From an uncultured Clostridia bacterium (lineage in GTDB: Bacteria > Bacillota > Clostridia > Christensenellales > Pumilibacteraceae): a stretch of DNA of 64,000 bases. The notes under the pieces are model-generated. The model was not told where the DNA came from. It saw only the letters and a program-made list of their open reading frames with translations, and did no database searches. Shown here piece after piece: positions 47,056 through 55,422 of this stretch. The stretch covers positions 124,001 through 188,000 of the forward strand of contig CAMSYM010000001.1 of NCBI GenBank assembly GCA_947066105.1. The letters are read 5' to 3'. How positions within the stretch are numbered: position 1 is the stretch's first letter; each line of letters starts with the position of its first letter. The position numbers and the translations under genes are program-made.

Positions 47056-47637
47056 ATGAAATATCTAAAAACAAGATTACCCGCAGAGGTGGTCGTTGCC
47101 GATAAGTTCGTCGGCAATATCAGTTTTAAAGACGGGTTGGTGGATATCACCGACCCTTGTTACGAAAGTGATGTTTGGTGTGCGGCATTCGGTAAGAAAA
47201 TCAAGGCGGGTGAATATTCGGCCTACATTACCGTAATCGATTATCCGCATATGGTACAAGTAGAGAACGCTTTGGATGCTATGCAGTTAAAGGTAAAAGT
47301 CGGTGAAAAAGTCAAGCTAAGCGACAAGCGAATCATGTCCGTGAAAATTGTGCATAAAGACTTTGTCAATGCAAATAAGCGTTGGATTTTGCAGTCTTCG
47401 AACATAGGCGTTGATGCCGGATTGTGTGGTTTCTATAATCACAAGCCGGATTTTAAAGTCGATGATTTATGGGGACGTTTTTGCGATAGCTTGAAACACT
47501 TTGAGGATACTTACTGCGTATGCGACATAAAGCCGTACGGCATAACAGTTTCTTCGGGATTCGGTGATGGCTGTTACGGTTTGTTTGCACAGAAAGAGAA
47601 AGGCGAGATTGTTGCTTTGGAGTTGAGGTTTAGCTGA
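47056..47637 (+). CDS. DUF4241-like protein
   Basis: 193 residues; the ATG at 47056 has GGAGG six bases upstream, and an earlier in-frame ATG at 47044 has none. The protein has VDITDPCYESDVWC near the N-terminus and GITVSSGFGDGCYGLFAQKEKGEIVALELRF at the C-terminus (quoted in part). The pairing of a DP motif with a terminal GxGDGxY..... G.I.AL segment resembles DUF4241. Function unknown. It overlaps nothing but is one base from the next gene. Confidence 0.5.
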   Translation: MKYLKTRLPAEVVVADKFVGNISFKDGLVDITDPCYESDVWCAAFGKKIKAGEYSAYITVIDYPHMVQVENALDAMQLKVKVGEKVKLSDKRIMSVKIVHKDFVNANKRWILQSSNIGVDAGLCGFYNHKPDFKVDDLWGRFCDSLKHFEDTYCVCDIKPYGITVSSGFGDGCYGLFAQKEKGEIVALELRFS

Positions 47638-47638
47638 T

Positions 47639-48172
47639 ATGACACAGGAACAATACAAGAGAAAGTGCGATGCACTGTTTAATAAGGCGAAGAGCATAGG
47701 GGTGGAACTTAGCTTTCACCCCGAAAGCTTTAATCCTGACAGACTCAGCTGTCTTTGGTACGGCGGATACCTTGCTAATATTAAGATAACGGACACGCTG
47801 TCAGTAGAACTCGGTATCCACAGTGATGTTTATGCGGAACTGTCAGATAAGGACGGTCAGTTTCTCACTTACGTCAAAGACAAAGGGAATACGGGTCGTT
47901 TTTATGAGGAGATGAGTCCGTATCTGCAAAATGACCAGGAGCTTTTGGAAGCTTTAGACGACGGCAGACTTAAACTCGATAACAATAATTGGGTTGAGTA
48001 TGACGGAGTATATAAGGCAAAGGACGATACGATGGGCGTATTTATCGACCTTGGATTGGTAGTGGATAATATTCTTGACGATGATATCCTTACTGCCATA
48101 AACGAGGCGCTTGACCGCATAGACGATATCGTTCAGGAAATTAAAGCGGAAGGAGACATTGACGATGCGTAA
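47639..48172 (+). CDS. Conserved acidic protein of unknown function
   Basis: 177 residues, starting one base after the preceding stop. Beta-rich N-terminal part (GYLANIKITDTLSVELGIHSDVYAEL) and an acidic helical C-terminus (ILDDDILTAINEALDRIDDIVQEI). No motif recognised. It overlaps the methyltransferase start by eight bases. Confidence 0.5.
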   Translation: MTQEQYKRKCDALFNKAKSIGVELSFHPESFNPDRLSCLWYGGYLANIKITDTLSVELGIHSDVYAELSDKDGQFLTYVKDKGNTGRFYEEMSPYLQNDQELLEALDDGRLKLDNNNWVEYDGVYKAKDDTMGVFIDLGLVVDNILDDDILTAINEALDRIDDIVQEIKAEGDIDDA

Positions 48173-49079
48173 GTTGACTTCAATAGTTTCCTATCCAGAG
48201 CGGGGCGAAGGGGGCAATAACCGTTATCGCGGAAATTGCTCCCCCAAACTCATCGAGGATCTAATCGGATTCTTCAAACCACAGGAAATTTGCGATTATA
48301 TGTGCGGCAGCGGAACAACAAGGGATGCGGCGCAAAAGTGCGGAATCAAAAGTCATATTTACGACTTACATTCCGGCTTTGACCTTCTGAACTCGGAAAT
48401 ACGCGAAAGGCCGCAGTTCATATTTTGGCACCCACCTTATTGGGATATTATCAAGTATTCCGACGTTATGTACAAGGCATCCGAGGTGGAGAGCAAGTAC
48501 GGTTACGATCCGAGAAAATTCGATTTGTCCCGCATACAAGACTGGGATAAATTCGTAGAAGTAATGAACTATGCTATGATGAAGCAGTTTGCGGCTCTCG
48601 AAAAGGGCGGCAGAATGGCGGTGTTGATGGGCGATATAAAGAAGAAAGGCAAGCTGTATAGTATGCTTTCCGAAATTATTAAACCCGGCACGGCGGAAAA
48701 TATTCTTATCAAAGCGCAGTACAATTGCTTTTCGGACAACACCCAATACAGTGGTAGCTTCATACCGATTCTTCACGAATACGTGCTTATCGTTCGCAAA
48801 GATAATCCGTTGATGATTCCCATAATAACCACCAAGAAATTGGAATTGGATATTAGGGATATGCACGGTGCTACTTGGCGTGACATTGTGGCGGCGGTTT
48901 TGGAGGATGAGGGAAGAAGTGTTCCTTTGAGCGTTCTTTACGAAAAGATCGAGCCTTACAAAAAAGCAAGGCAAAATCAATGGTGGAAGGAAAAAGTCAG
49001 GCAAACGTTGCAGCTTTATCCCGAGCACTTCGAAAGCACGCAAAGGGGAATGTGGCAGTTAAAACGTGCGGTGGCGTAA
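48165..49079 (+). CDS. DNA methyltransferase with C-terminal HARE-HTH-like domain
   Basis: 304 residues from the ATG at 48165, with AAGGAG 9 bases upstream. The SAM-binding motif I is DYMCGSGTT (44-52), and the catalytic motif IV is FIFWHPPYWD (HPPY at 89-92), a variant of the DPPY/SPPY motif of amino-DNA methyltransferases. The order motif I before IV is beta-class-reversed or alpha/gamma-like. The C-terminal ATWRDIVAAVLEDEGRSVPLSVLYEKIE resembles a HARE-HTH winged helix used for target recognition. No restriction endonuclease lies beside it, so it is an orphan methylase, perhaps protecting or marking element DNA. Confidence 0.75.
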   Translation: MRKLTSIVSYPERGEGGNNRYRGNCSPKLIEDLIGFFKPQEICDYMCGSGTTRDAAQKCGIKSHIYDLHSGFDLLNSEIRERPQFIFWHPPYWDIIKYSDVMYKASEVESKYGYDPRKFDLSRIQDWDKFVEVMNYAMMKQFAALEKGGRMAVLMGDIKKKGKLYSMLSEIIKPGTAENILIKAQYNCFSDNTQYSGSFIPILHEYVLIVRKDNPLMIPIITTKKLELDIRDMHGATWRDIVAAVLEDEGRSVPLSVLYEKIEPYKKARQNQWWKEKVRQTLQLYPEHFESTQRGMWQLKRAVA

Positions 49080-49111
49080 AACTCATTTGCGCTATTCCGT
49101 TTTTCCATTTC

Positions 49112-49217
49112 AGTTTCACGGTTGCATTGCAATCACAGTTTATCAGATTCTAATAGTTTCAGACTTGATTTATTCAGGTATATAGCCGTCGGCTCATTTT
49201 ATGGGTTGGCGGCTTTT
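49112..49217 (+). promoter_or_regulatory. Conserved leader element with terminator, upstream of the 49275 operon
   Basis: Contains AGTTTCACGG (49112-49121) and CACAGTTTATCAGA (49134-49147), both also present in the ssb leader. A terminator follows: AGCCGTCGGCTC (49184-49195) pairs with GGGTTGGCGGCT (49203-49214, with G-U pairs) and then TTT. The start codon is 60 bases further on. Confidence 0.6.
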
Positions 49218-49274
49218 AATATATCGCGGCGGCGTATCCGTCAAAAAAATTTTTTATTCAAAGGAGCATTTATT

Positions 49275-50414
49275 ATGCAACAATGTCAGGACAATTTTCA
49301 TGAAACCTTCGGTTCCTTTTTGCAAATCTTGGATTGCCATCAGGAACAGGCAAAGAACAGCCAGTGGAAGCGCTGCTCGGTAAGAAGTCTCAGAATCCTT
49401 CCGTTGGATGAAGGGTCGCCTTTAGCCGACGATATCAGCGCTTTCGCGGAAGGAACAACCCAGGAAGCAATAGACGATACCGTTCTCGGTCTCGGACTTG
49501 CTATCCGCGTAGACGGCAAGCTGTATCCCGTAAGAGATACGGCTTACAAAAGCCTTTTAGACAGGGCTAAAATCAGTGGCTCGGTGCTGCCCAAGCTCAG
49601 CAGGAAAACACTTGCGGATGTTCTCAACGAATGTTTGCATATGTTCAGCTCGGATGCTTTGGTGCTTATCCGGGACGAAAAAGTATCGGCGGTACACTCC
49701 GGCGACGCAAGGGACTACTCCATACTTCCTATTGACGAACTGTTGACGGTTCTCAAAAAGAAGCTGGACGAACGTTTTCCCGGCGGCGAATACAAAGAGG
49801 GATACCGCGACCATTCCGTTACCAGCGCAACCTTTACTTTCCCGCGCCAAAGGGAAGAGCTTTTGGAAACGTACATAAAGCTCTTGGAAGCAAAGGGGCA
49901 AAAGACAATTGCGGATAGGCTCGTTCCGGGTATCAGGTTTATTACTTCGGATACGGGAGTAGCTTCCGCGAGAGTATCGGGCATGATAATGGGCAGACAA
50001 ATTCCCATTCGCATCGGCGATTGCATTGCGGTTGACCACAGATGTCAGAAAAAGGTCGAGGACTTCGAAATAGCACTTGACCAACTCTTTGCGCAGTTTT
50101 CGGACAACGTCAAAAAGTTGAACGAGCTTATGGAACTTGAATTGGAGTTTCCCGTAAACGCAATGACGCGGGTATGCAAAAAGCTTGCAATGCCCAAGAA
50201 GGCGGCAATCGAAGCAATTGCTATGTTCGAAATGGCAAACGGCGGAGCACCCGCAACGGCGCATGACGTGTTTATGGCGATGCAGGAAATCATGTTTATT
50301 CTCAAAACGCAAGATACGCCGAAAAGCAAAATGCTTGCAGTAGAAGAAAACATGGCCCGCGCCCTGTTTATGGATTGGAAATCTTTCGATCTTGCAAAGG
50401 GGGTGGACTACTGA
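49275..50414 (+). CDS. Conserved element protein of unknown function
   Basis: 379 residues from MQQCQDNFHETFGSFLQIL, AAAGGAG upstream. It is the first gene of an operon with a nuclease, helicase and primase. The composition is mixed alpha/beta. Features include VLIRDEKVSAVHSGDARDYSILP, a segment with FPRQREELLETYIKLLEAKG, and a C-terminal helical domain with NAMTRVCKKLAMPKKAAIEAI. Its position before a recombination module and its size recall phage/plasmid DUF932-like proteins, but I cannot support that from motifs. Its stop overlaps the next start (TGATG). Confidence 0.5.
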   Translation: MQQCQDNFHETFGSFLQILDCHQEQAKNSQWKRCSVRSLRILPLDEGSPLADDISAFAEGTTQEAIDDTVLGLGLAIRVDGKLYPVRDTAYKSLLDRAKISGSVLPKLSRKTLADVLNECLHMFSSDALVLIRDEKVSAVHSGDARDYSILPIDELLTVLKKKLDERFPGGEYKEGYRDHSVTSATFTFPRQREELLETYIKLLEAKGQKTIADRLVPGIRFITSDTGVASARVSGMIMGRQIPIRIGDCIAVDHRCQKKVEDFEIALDQLFAQFSDNVKKLNELMELELEFPVNAMTRVCKKLAMPKKAAIEAIAMFEMANGGAPATAHDVFMAMQEIMFILKTQDTPKSKMLAVEENMARALFMDWKSFDLAKGVDY

Positions 50415-51451
50415 TGTCGGCGCCTATTAAGCTTTGCGATACCGCAGGAATGGACAATGAACGTTGGCTGGAGTGCCGTATGCACGGACCGAAAGGTGAT
50501 ATCGAGTACACCGTCGGAGGAAGCGACGTGGCGACAATCTTCGGGCTTTCGCCCTGGACGACGCCGCTTGAACTCTGGATGATCAAAAAGGGAAAGATGA
50601 AACCGCCGGTAAAAGACAACGCATCACAACTTGAAATGGGACATTTGCTTGAACCGATAGCCGCTCACTTCTATGCTCAAAAAACAGGTAATATTGTTAC
50701 GGACGATACCTTTATGTATCAGCACGCCGACTTTCCGTATGCACTTGCAGACTTCGATAGAAGATTTGTAAGAAAGAGCGACGGCAAGCCCGGAATACTC
50801 GAATGTAAGAGTTGTTCGTATCATAAAGCCGACGGTTGGGCAAATGGAGCATACCCCATATATTACGAATTGCAGCTCAGGTATTATCTTGCGGTTGCGG
50901 ACGTGGATATAGGGGCGTTTGCGGCGCTTTGGGGGAACAATCCCGAAAACGACTTTGCTATGCCGGAAATCGTAAGAGACAAGGCAAAGGAAGACATGAT
51001 ATTCGAAAAACTCGACAGGTGGATATGGAGTTTAAAGAACGACGTACCGCCGACGATGGAGGATGTCAGTCCTAAGCTTGCGCTCGAATCTCTGGCAAAA
51101 ATTTACGGACCCAGTGTGGAAGGGCTTCCTACGATTGAGTTCTCGGGTAAGTATGAAACTTCACTCAGGAGAATAGCTCAGTTGCAGACAGAGCTCACAG
51201 AAAGAAATCAGGAAATCAAAAAAATTAACGAGGAGGTTGAAGCACACAGCGTGCGAATTGCCGAAATCATGAAGGAGCACGAGCACGGAGTTCTCGAAAC
51301 TACCCGCGATAAGATTCTCATCGATTTCGTTACAAGAAGAACCAGCCGACCCGATTCTACTGCACTCAAGAAGCATTACCCGTCCATCTATGACGAGGTG
51401 TTAAAGACTTCGGAGAGTCGTAAAATCAAGGTCAACATACAAGCTATTTAA
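50414..51451 (+). CDS. YqaJ-type (lambda exonuclease fold) recombination nuclease
   Basis: 345 residues, GGGGGTGG upstream, start overlapping the preceding stop. The YqaJ pattern is clear: YTVGGSDVATIFGLSPWTTPLELW, EMGHLLEP, ADFDRR, then GILECKSCSYHKADGW with the catalytic Glu-x-Lys, and YYELQLRYYLAV. These enzymes chew one strand of dsDNA ends to start strand annealing. A C-terminal coiled coil (RRIAQLQTELTERNQEIKKINEEVEAHS) follows. It belongs to the recombination module with RecD2 and the possible annealing protein at 54647. Confidence 0.85.
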   Translation: MSAPIKLCDTAGMDNERWLECRMHGPKGDIEYTVGGSDVATIFGLSPWTTPLELWMIKKGKMKPPVKDNASQLEMGHLLEPIAAHFYAQKTGNIVTDDTFMYQHADFPYALADFDRRFVRKSDGKPGILECKSCSYHKADGWANGAYPIYYELQLRYYLAVADVDIGAFAALWGNNPENDFAMPEIVRDKAKEDMIFEKLDRWIWSLKNDVPPTMEDVSPKLALESLAKIYGPSVEGLPTIEFSGKYETSLRRIAQLQTELTERNQEIKKINEEVEAHSVRIAEIMKEHEHGVLETTRDKILIDFVTRRTSRPDSTALKKHYPSIYDEVLKTSESRKIKVNIQAI

Positions 51452-51461
51452 GGAGATGGCT

Positions 51462-52028
51462 ATGAACGAAAATTATTTACAAGGCTTGGAGCTGTTTTTT
51501 TTGAGGCAGCTCCACAAGAATAAGGCGGACAAGGAGAGCGTTTACATATGCTCTCCGCTCCGCTCGGAAACAAGGTTAGGTACAGTTATCAATATGCAGG
51601 CGGCGAAAGCGTATCTCGTTTTTGCCATAGAGCATTTAGGCTATGCCGCAAGAGCGCCGCACGCATATCTTCCGACGGTATTAAACGACGAAATTCCCGC
51701 GCAACGTGTTATTGCTCTGCAATACGGGCTTAATGTCTTAGAACACAGTGATAAGATGTTTGTTTGCGGGAACAGGTTGAGCGCCGGAATGGTGGGAGAA
51801 ATCGTCTTTGCGGCCCAAAGAGGGAAGGAAATTTCCGTCTTCAATAAAACGATTTTCAACCAAGTAATGCAAGTGGTAATAAGCAACGGCGGCAGAGCGG
51901 AAAAGGTCAAGCTCGATGAGAGTAAACCCCTATTTTCTATGTCGCCCGAGCAGCTCGCTGTCAGCAGTTTTGCAGGCAGATTATTTGACGCGGAGGTCTT
52001 AAAATGTTATGTCAATTTGAACGGCTGA
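51462..52028 (+). CDS. DUF4406-like, nucleoside deoxyribosyltransferase-fold protein
   Basis: 188 residues; the ATG at 51462 has AGGAG at a good distance, while the ATG at 51456 is too close. Motifs: VYICSPLRSET, AAKAYLVFAIEHLGYAARAPHAYLP, LNDEIPAQRVIALQYGLNVL, FVCGNRLSAGMVGEIVFAAQRG. This is the DUF4406/DUF7768 pattern, related to nucleoside 2-deoxyribosyltransferases. Such phage proteins may act on nucleotides, but activity is unproven. It overlaps recD2 by 25 bases. Confidence 0.7.
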   Translation: MNENYLQGLELFFLRQLHKNKADKESVYICSPLRSETRLGTVINMQAAKAYLVFAIEHLGYAARAPHAYLPTVLNDEIPAQRVIALQYGLNVLEHSDKMFVCGNRLSAGMVGEIVFAAQRGKEISVFNKTIFNQVMQVVISNGGRAEKVKLDESKPLFSMSPEQLAVSSFAGRLFDAEVLKCYVNLNG

Positions 52029-54178
52029 TTTATCCGCCCAATGTCGCACAGCTACTTCCCAGTAGTTATATGGTAGCGGCGTATAAACCTTGCGAAAACG
52101 TAAGGGACGGGAGCGGAAACATCGTGTCGCAGGTGAAAGCGGTAGGGTACTGTTTGCCCATATCCGCCAAACTCAGATACGACATGAAGGGCCATTGGTC
52201 AAAGAGCTCGAAGCACGGTGTGCAATTTGAGGTCGAAACCTACGATGAGGTGGTTGTCCCGTCGAAAGACGGGATAATCGCTTATTTGTGTTCGGGGCAA
52301 ATCAAGGGAATTGGTCCGAAGATTGCGGAAAGGATTTATGCCGCTTTCGGAGATACGACCTTGGATGTTCTCGATAACGATCCCGAAAGACTACTTACCG
52401 TATCGGGCATCAGTCAGAATAAACTGAAAAAGATTTGCGAGTCGTATATTGCAAACCGTGGCGCAAGAGATGTGGTTGCATTTCTCGTGCCGTACGGCAT
52501 TACGGCAAACCGCGCAGTTCAGTTTTACAAAAAGTATCAGAACAAGACAATGGAAATCGTGAAGGAGCATCCGTACAGATTGTGCGAGATCCCCGGCATC
52601 GGTTTCTTAACGGCGGACAAAATCGCTTTGAGTATGGGGTTTGACAGATTATCGACCGATAGGGTTGATGAAGGAATGCTCTATACGTTAAGCGAGGCAG
52701 AGGGCAGAGGACACTTATGTATGGAAAAGCATGCTTTTGTTAAGGCGTGTTTGAAACTGTTGGATACTGAAGAACTAACCGAAGAAATGGTCGGTAACAG
52801 AGCAATGCGGTTAATCAATGACGGCAAGCTTATGACGTTTCAAGGTAATGTTTATAGGGCTTCGACGGCGGCGGCAGAAGCGTACCTTGCCTATCTTGTC
52901 GCACGACAAGTAAAGGTAAAACCCAAACATGTTATTTCCAGTCTGGATAAGATTTTGGACCAGGAAGAAACAAAACTCAATATCTGTATGGCAGAGGAAC
53001 AGCGATTGGCGGTGAAAACTGCACTTACCCAACGGCTTAGCGTTATTACGGGCGGTCCGGGTACAGGTAAAACGCTTATTCAGCACGCGATACTGGATAT
53101 TTACATGCAGCATAATCCTGATAAAAAGGTGTGCTGTTGTGCTCCGACCGGAAGAGCAGCAAGACGCATGGAGCAGTCAACGGGTTATCCCGCTTCGACT
53201 ATTCACAAAGCCTTGGGGCTTTATGCCGGCGATGACGGAACCTATGGTGAACCGCAATCCCTTGACGCCGATTTGGTACTTGTAGATGAAGTTTCCATGC
53301 TGGACATATACATTGCAGGCTACTTATTCGAAGCGTTAAAGGACGATGCACAAATCGTACTGATAGGCGATGCCGATCAGCTTCCTTCAGTCGGACCGGG
53401 CGCGGTTCTCAGCGAAATAATCGCAAGTGAATGTGTTCCGGTAGTAAGGCTGGACAAGGTGTTTCGTCAGAATGCTGGGAGCAGAATCGCTACAAACGCC
53501 AAGCTCATAAGACACGGTAATCTCGGTCTGGAATACGGAAGCGACTTTCAGTTTGTTGATTCGGGCGACATTGCGGAATCGGCTAAAATCGTTGCCGAAA
53601 CGTATATGCGCGAGATTGCCAAATATGGCGTGGACAACGTAGCGTTACTTGCACCGTATAGGCAGAAGACAGAAACGGGAGTTAACGCTCTCAATGAAGT
53701 AATACGGGATCTCGTCAACCCGCCGCATGGTTCGAAACCCGAAGTAAAATCGGGCAAAAGACTGTTTAGGCTTGGGGATAAGGTCATGCAGATTAAGAAT
53801 TTCGAAGACATCAACAACGGGGATATCGGATACGTCAAAGACATTAACACCGTCTATAATTCAACGTCGGTGCAAGTGGATTTCGGCGAGGGCAAGGTTA
53901 AATGGTACGAGTCCGATGATCTGAATATGCTCGACTTGGGGTATGCTTCTACAATTCATAAATCGCAGGGTTCCGAGTATTCGTCAGTTATCATCAATCT
54001 ACAATGCGCTCATTCCATAATGCTTACAAGGCCGCTTATTTATACTGCGATTACGAGAGGAAAGGAACGGGTCATTATTGTGGGTGAACGGCGTGCGCTT
54101 TGCATTGCCATCAACAGAAAAGACACGGAAAAGAGAGGAACATGTCTCGCCGTGCGCATCAAAAACAAATTAAAATAA
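52004..54178 (+). CDS. recD2: RecD2-like 5'-3' SF1 helicase
   Basis: 724 residues, GGAGG upstream. The N-terminal domain is OB-like, followed by helix-hairpin-helix segments (GQIKGIGPKIAERI, LTVSGISQNKL, CEIPGIGFLTADKI). The motor has motif I GGPGTGKT (350-357), motif II VDEVSMLD (428-429 DE), motif III IGDADQLPSVGPG, motif IV VALLAPYRQ and motif VI YTAITRGKERVIIVG. All SF1B motifs are present and the length fits RecD2. It unwinds DNA 5' to 3' and would supply repair or recombination for the element. It has no RecB/RecC partners, as usual for RecD2. Confidence 0.9.
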   Translation: MLCQFERLIYPPNVAQLLPSSYMVAAYKPCENVRDGSGNIVSQVKAVGYCLPISAKLRYDMKGHWSKSSKHGVQFEVETYDEVVVPSKDGIIAYLCSGQIKGIGPKIAERIYAAFGDTTLDVLDNDPERLLTVSGISQNKLKKICESYIANRGARDVVAFLVPYGITANRAVQFYKKYQNKTMEIVKEHPYRLCEIPGIGFLTADKIALSMGFDRLSTDRVDEGMLYTLSEAEGRGHLCMEKHAFVKACLKLLDTEELTEEMVGNRAMRLINDGKLMTFQGNVYRASTAAAEAYLAYLVARQVKVKPKHVISSLDKILDQEETKLNICMAEEQRLAVKTALTQRLSVITGGPGTGKTLIQHAILDIYMQHNPDKKVCCCAPTGRAARRMEQSTGYPASTIHKALGLYAGDDGTYGEPQSLDADLVLVDEVSMLDIYIAGYLFEALKDDAQIVLIGDADQLPSVGPGAVLSEIIASECVPVVRLDKVFRQNAGSRIATNAKLIRHGNLGLEYGSDFQFVDSGDIAESAKIVAETYMREIAKYGVDNVALLAPYRQKTETGVNALNEVIRDLVNPPHGSKPEVKSGKRLFRLGDKVMQIKNFEDINNGDIGYVKDINTVYNSTSVQVDFGEGKVKWYESDDLNMLDLGYASTIHKSQGSEYSSVIINLQCAHSIMLTRPLIYTAITRGKERVIIVGERRALCIAINRKDTEKRGTCLAVRIKNKLK

Positions 54179-54197
54179 ATTCAAGGAGAATTCAATT

Positions 54198-54644
54198 ATG
54201 AAACTTATCGACAAGTACATTTCAAACAAGAAAGCGTTGGAAGAAAAGATGGCTACCACTCAGTTGGATATTCAGCAGGTCGTGGAGCTGCAAGAACTCA
54301 ATTACCGCATCAACGTGCTCGATACGGTAAAGACTCTTTGCGTGACGGCACCCGTAAGCAAGGACGGGAAAGTTTTAAGTCATCACTATGCTTTGGCGAG
54401 CGCATATATCAGGTTCTTGCCCAAAGAAAGACAGTTCGGCAACAAGGCGGACGATGAACTTAAAAACAAGCGCGAGACCGCCAACGAAGCGTTGCAGCGT
54501 GTCATCGAAGACGGTTGCAAACGCTTTTCGAGTTTCAAAGCCGAAACGGAAGACACCTACAAGAAACTTCTTAACGAGTTCGTGAGCAACGTGCTTACTA
54601 TTTGGGTGCAGTACCGCAACACTTATGTAAAGGTAGGTGACTGA
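54198..54644 (+). CDS. Helical protein of unknown function
   Basis: 148 residues, AAGGAG upstream, nearly all alpha-helical and charged (KYISNKKALEEKMATTQLDIQQVVELQELNYRINVL). Between the helicase and the annealing-protein candidate, two bases before the latter's start. No family recognised. Might be a small accessory of the recombination module. Confidence 0.55.
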   Translation: MKLIDKYISNKKALEEKMATTQLDIQQVVELQELNYRINVLDTVKTLCVTAPVSKDGKVLSHHYALASAYIRFLPKERQFGNKADDELKNKRETANEALQRVIEDGCKRFSSFKAETEDTYKKLLNEFVSNVLTIWVQYRNTYVKVGD

Positions 54645-54646
54645 CA

Positions 54647-55363
54647 ATGTGCGAACAGACAAAGAAAGAATCGATGGCAAAAATCGAAACAATCAATCAA
54701 ATACAGGGATTCGAGCCTTCGCAGTTTGCTATCAAGCTTGCAGACCTTAGCGAGAACGGCGAAGAGCGTATGCGCCTTCCCGTAATGACGCAGCTAGCGT
54801 GGTTTCGTCTCAAATTTCCGATGGGCAAGATTTCCGTGGAAGTTAGTCCGTCGGGTGAACTGTTCGTTGCAAGAGCAAGAGTGTATGCGGATTACAAGGA
54901 TGCAGATAATTGCTTCCTTGCCGAAGCTACAGCATCTCGTGGCAAGTGCGAACAAAAGCCTTCCGTATCCCCCAGAGAATGGGCGCAAACGGCGGCAATA
55001 GGAATTGCACTTCGCAATGCAGGTTTCGGACTTCAATTCGCGATCGCAGGGGATGACTTCGAAGAAATCGCTCCCGATGAGCTCGGCGCGGATAACGCCG
55101 ATGCGCAAACCACCCAAGACGAAGAATACACTGTTGCCGAAGAAAAGAAAGAGGAAACCGCTGAGCTCACGCTTGAGGAGCGATACAAACGAGCACTCGG
55201 CATTCCTTGCCCTATAACAAAATATAAAGGTAAGACGCTTGGCGACCTTATCGTCGCAGACCCGGGCGCATTGAAATGGCTTGCTACCAAATACAGCAAA
55301 GAAGACGGAGTAAGGGCCGCCGCAAAAGCGATATGCGATTATTCATTGCAGTCTGCGGCCTAA
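54647..55363 (+). CDS. Putative single-strand annealing / recombination accessory protein
   Basis: 238 residues. The core (VEVSPSGELFVARARVYADYKDADNCFLAEATASR, then SPREWAQTAAIGIALRNAGFGLQF, in parts) has a beta sheet and a helix resembling Erf- or Rad52-like phage annealing proteins, in which A.T.AI.RALR precedes a glycine. A Glu-rich linker follows, and the C-terminal TKYKGKTLGDLIVADPGALKWLA resembles the small GKYKGxT...DxxYLxWL motif of exonuclease-associated domains. It stands between YqaJ/RecD2 and primase. The annealing role is inferred from these resemblances and the context. Confidence 0.45.
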   Translation: MCEQTKKESMAKIETINQIQGFEPSQFAIKLADLSENGEERMRLPVMTQLAWFRLKFPMGKISVEVSPSGELFVARARVYADYKDADNCFLAEATASRGKCEQKPSVSPREWAQTAAIGIALRNAGFGLQFAIAGDDFEEIAPDELGADNADAQTTQDEEYTVAEEKKEETAELTLEERYKRALGIPCPITKYKGKTLGDLIVADPGALKWLATKYSKEDGVRAAAKAICDYSLQSAA

Positions 55364-55374
55364 TGGTAAAAAAA

Positions 55375-55402
55375 TGCGGGGCGGCTCGGCAGCCGCTCCG
55401 CA
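55375..55402 (+). promoter_or_regulatory. Intercistronic GC-rich hairpin
   Basis: TGCGGGGCGGCT (55375-55386) pairs with AGCCGCTCCGCA (55391-55402) over a CGGC loop. No T tract. It sits between the annealing-protein and primase genes. Confidence 0.6.
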
Positions 55403-55422
55403 AATCATAAAGGAGGTGCCGA

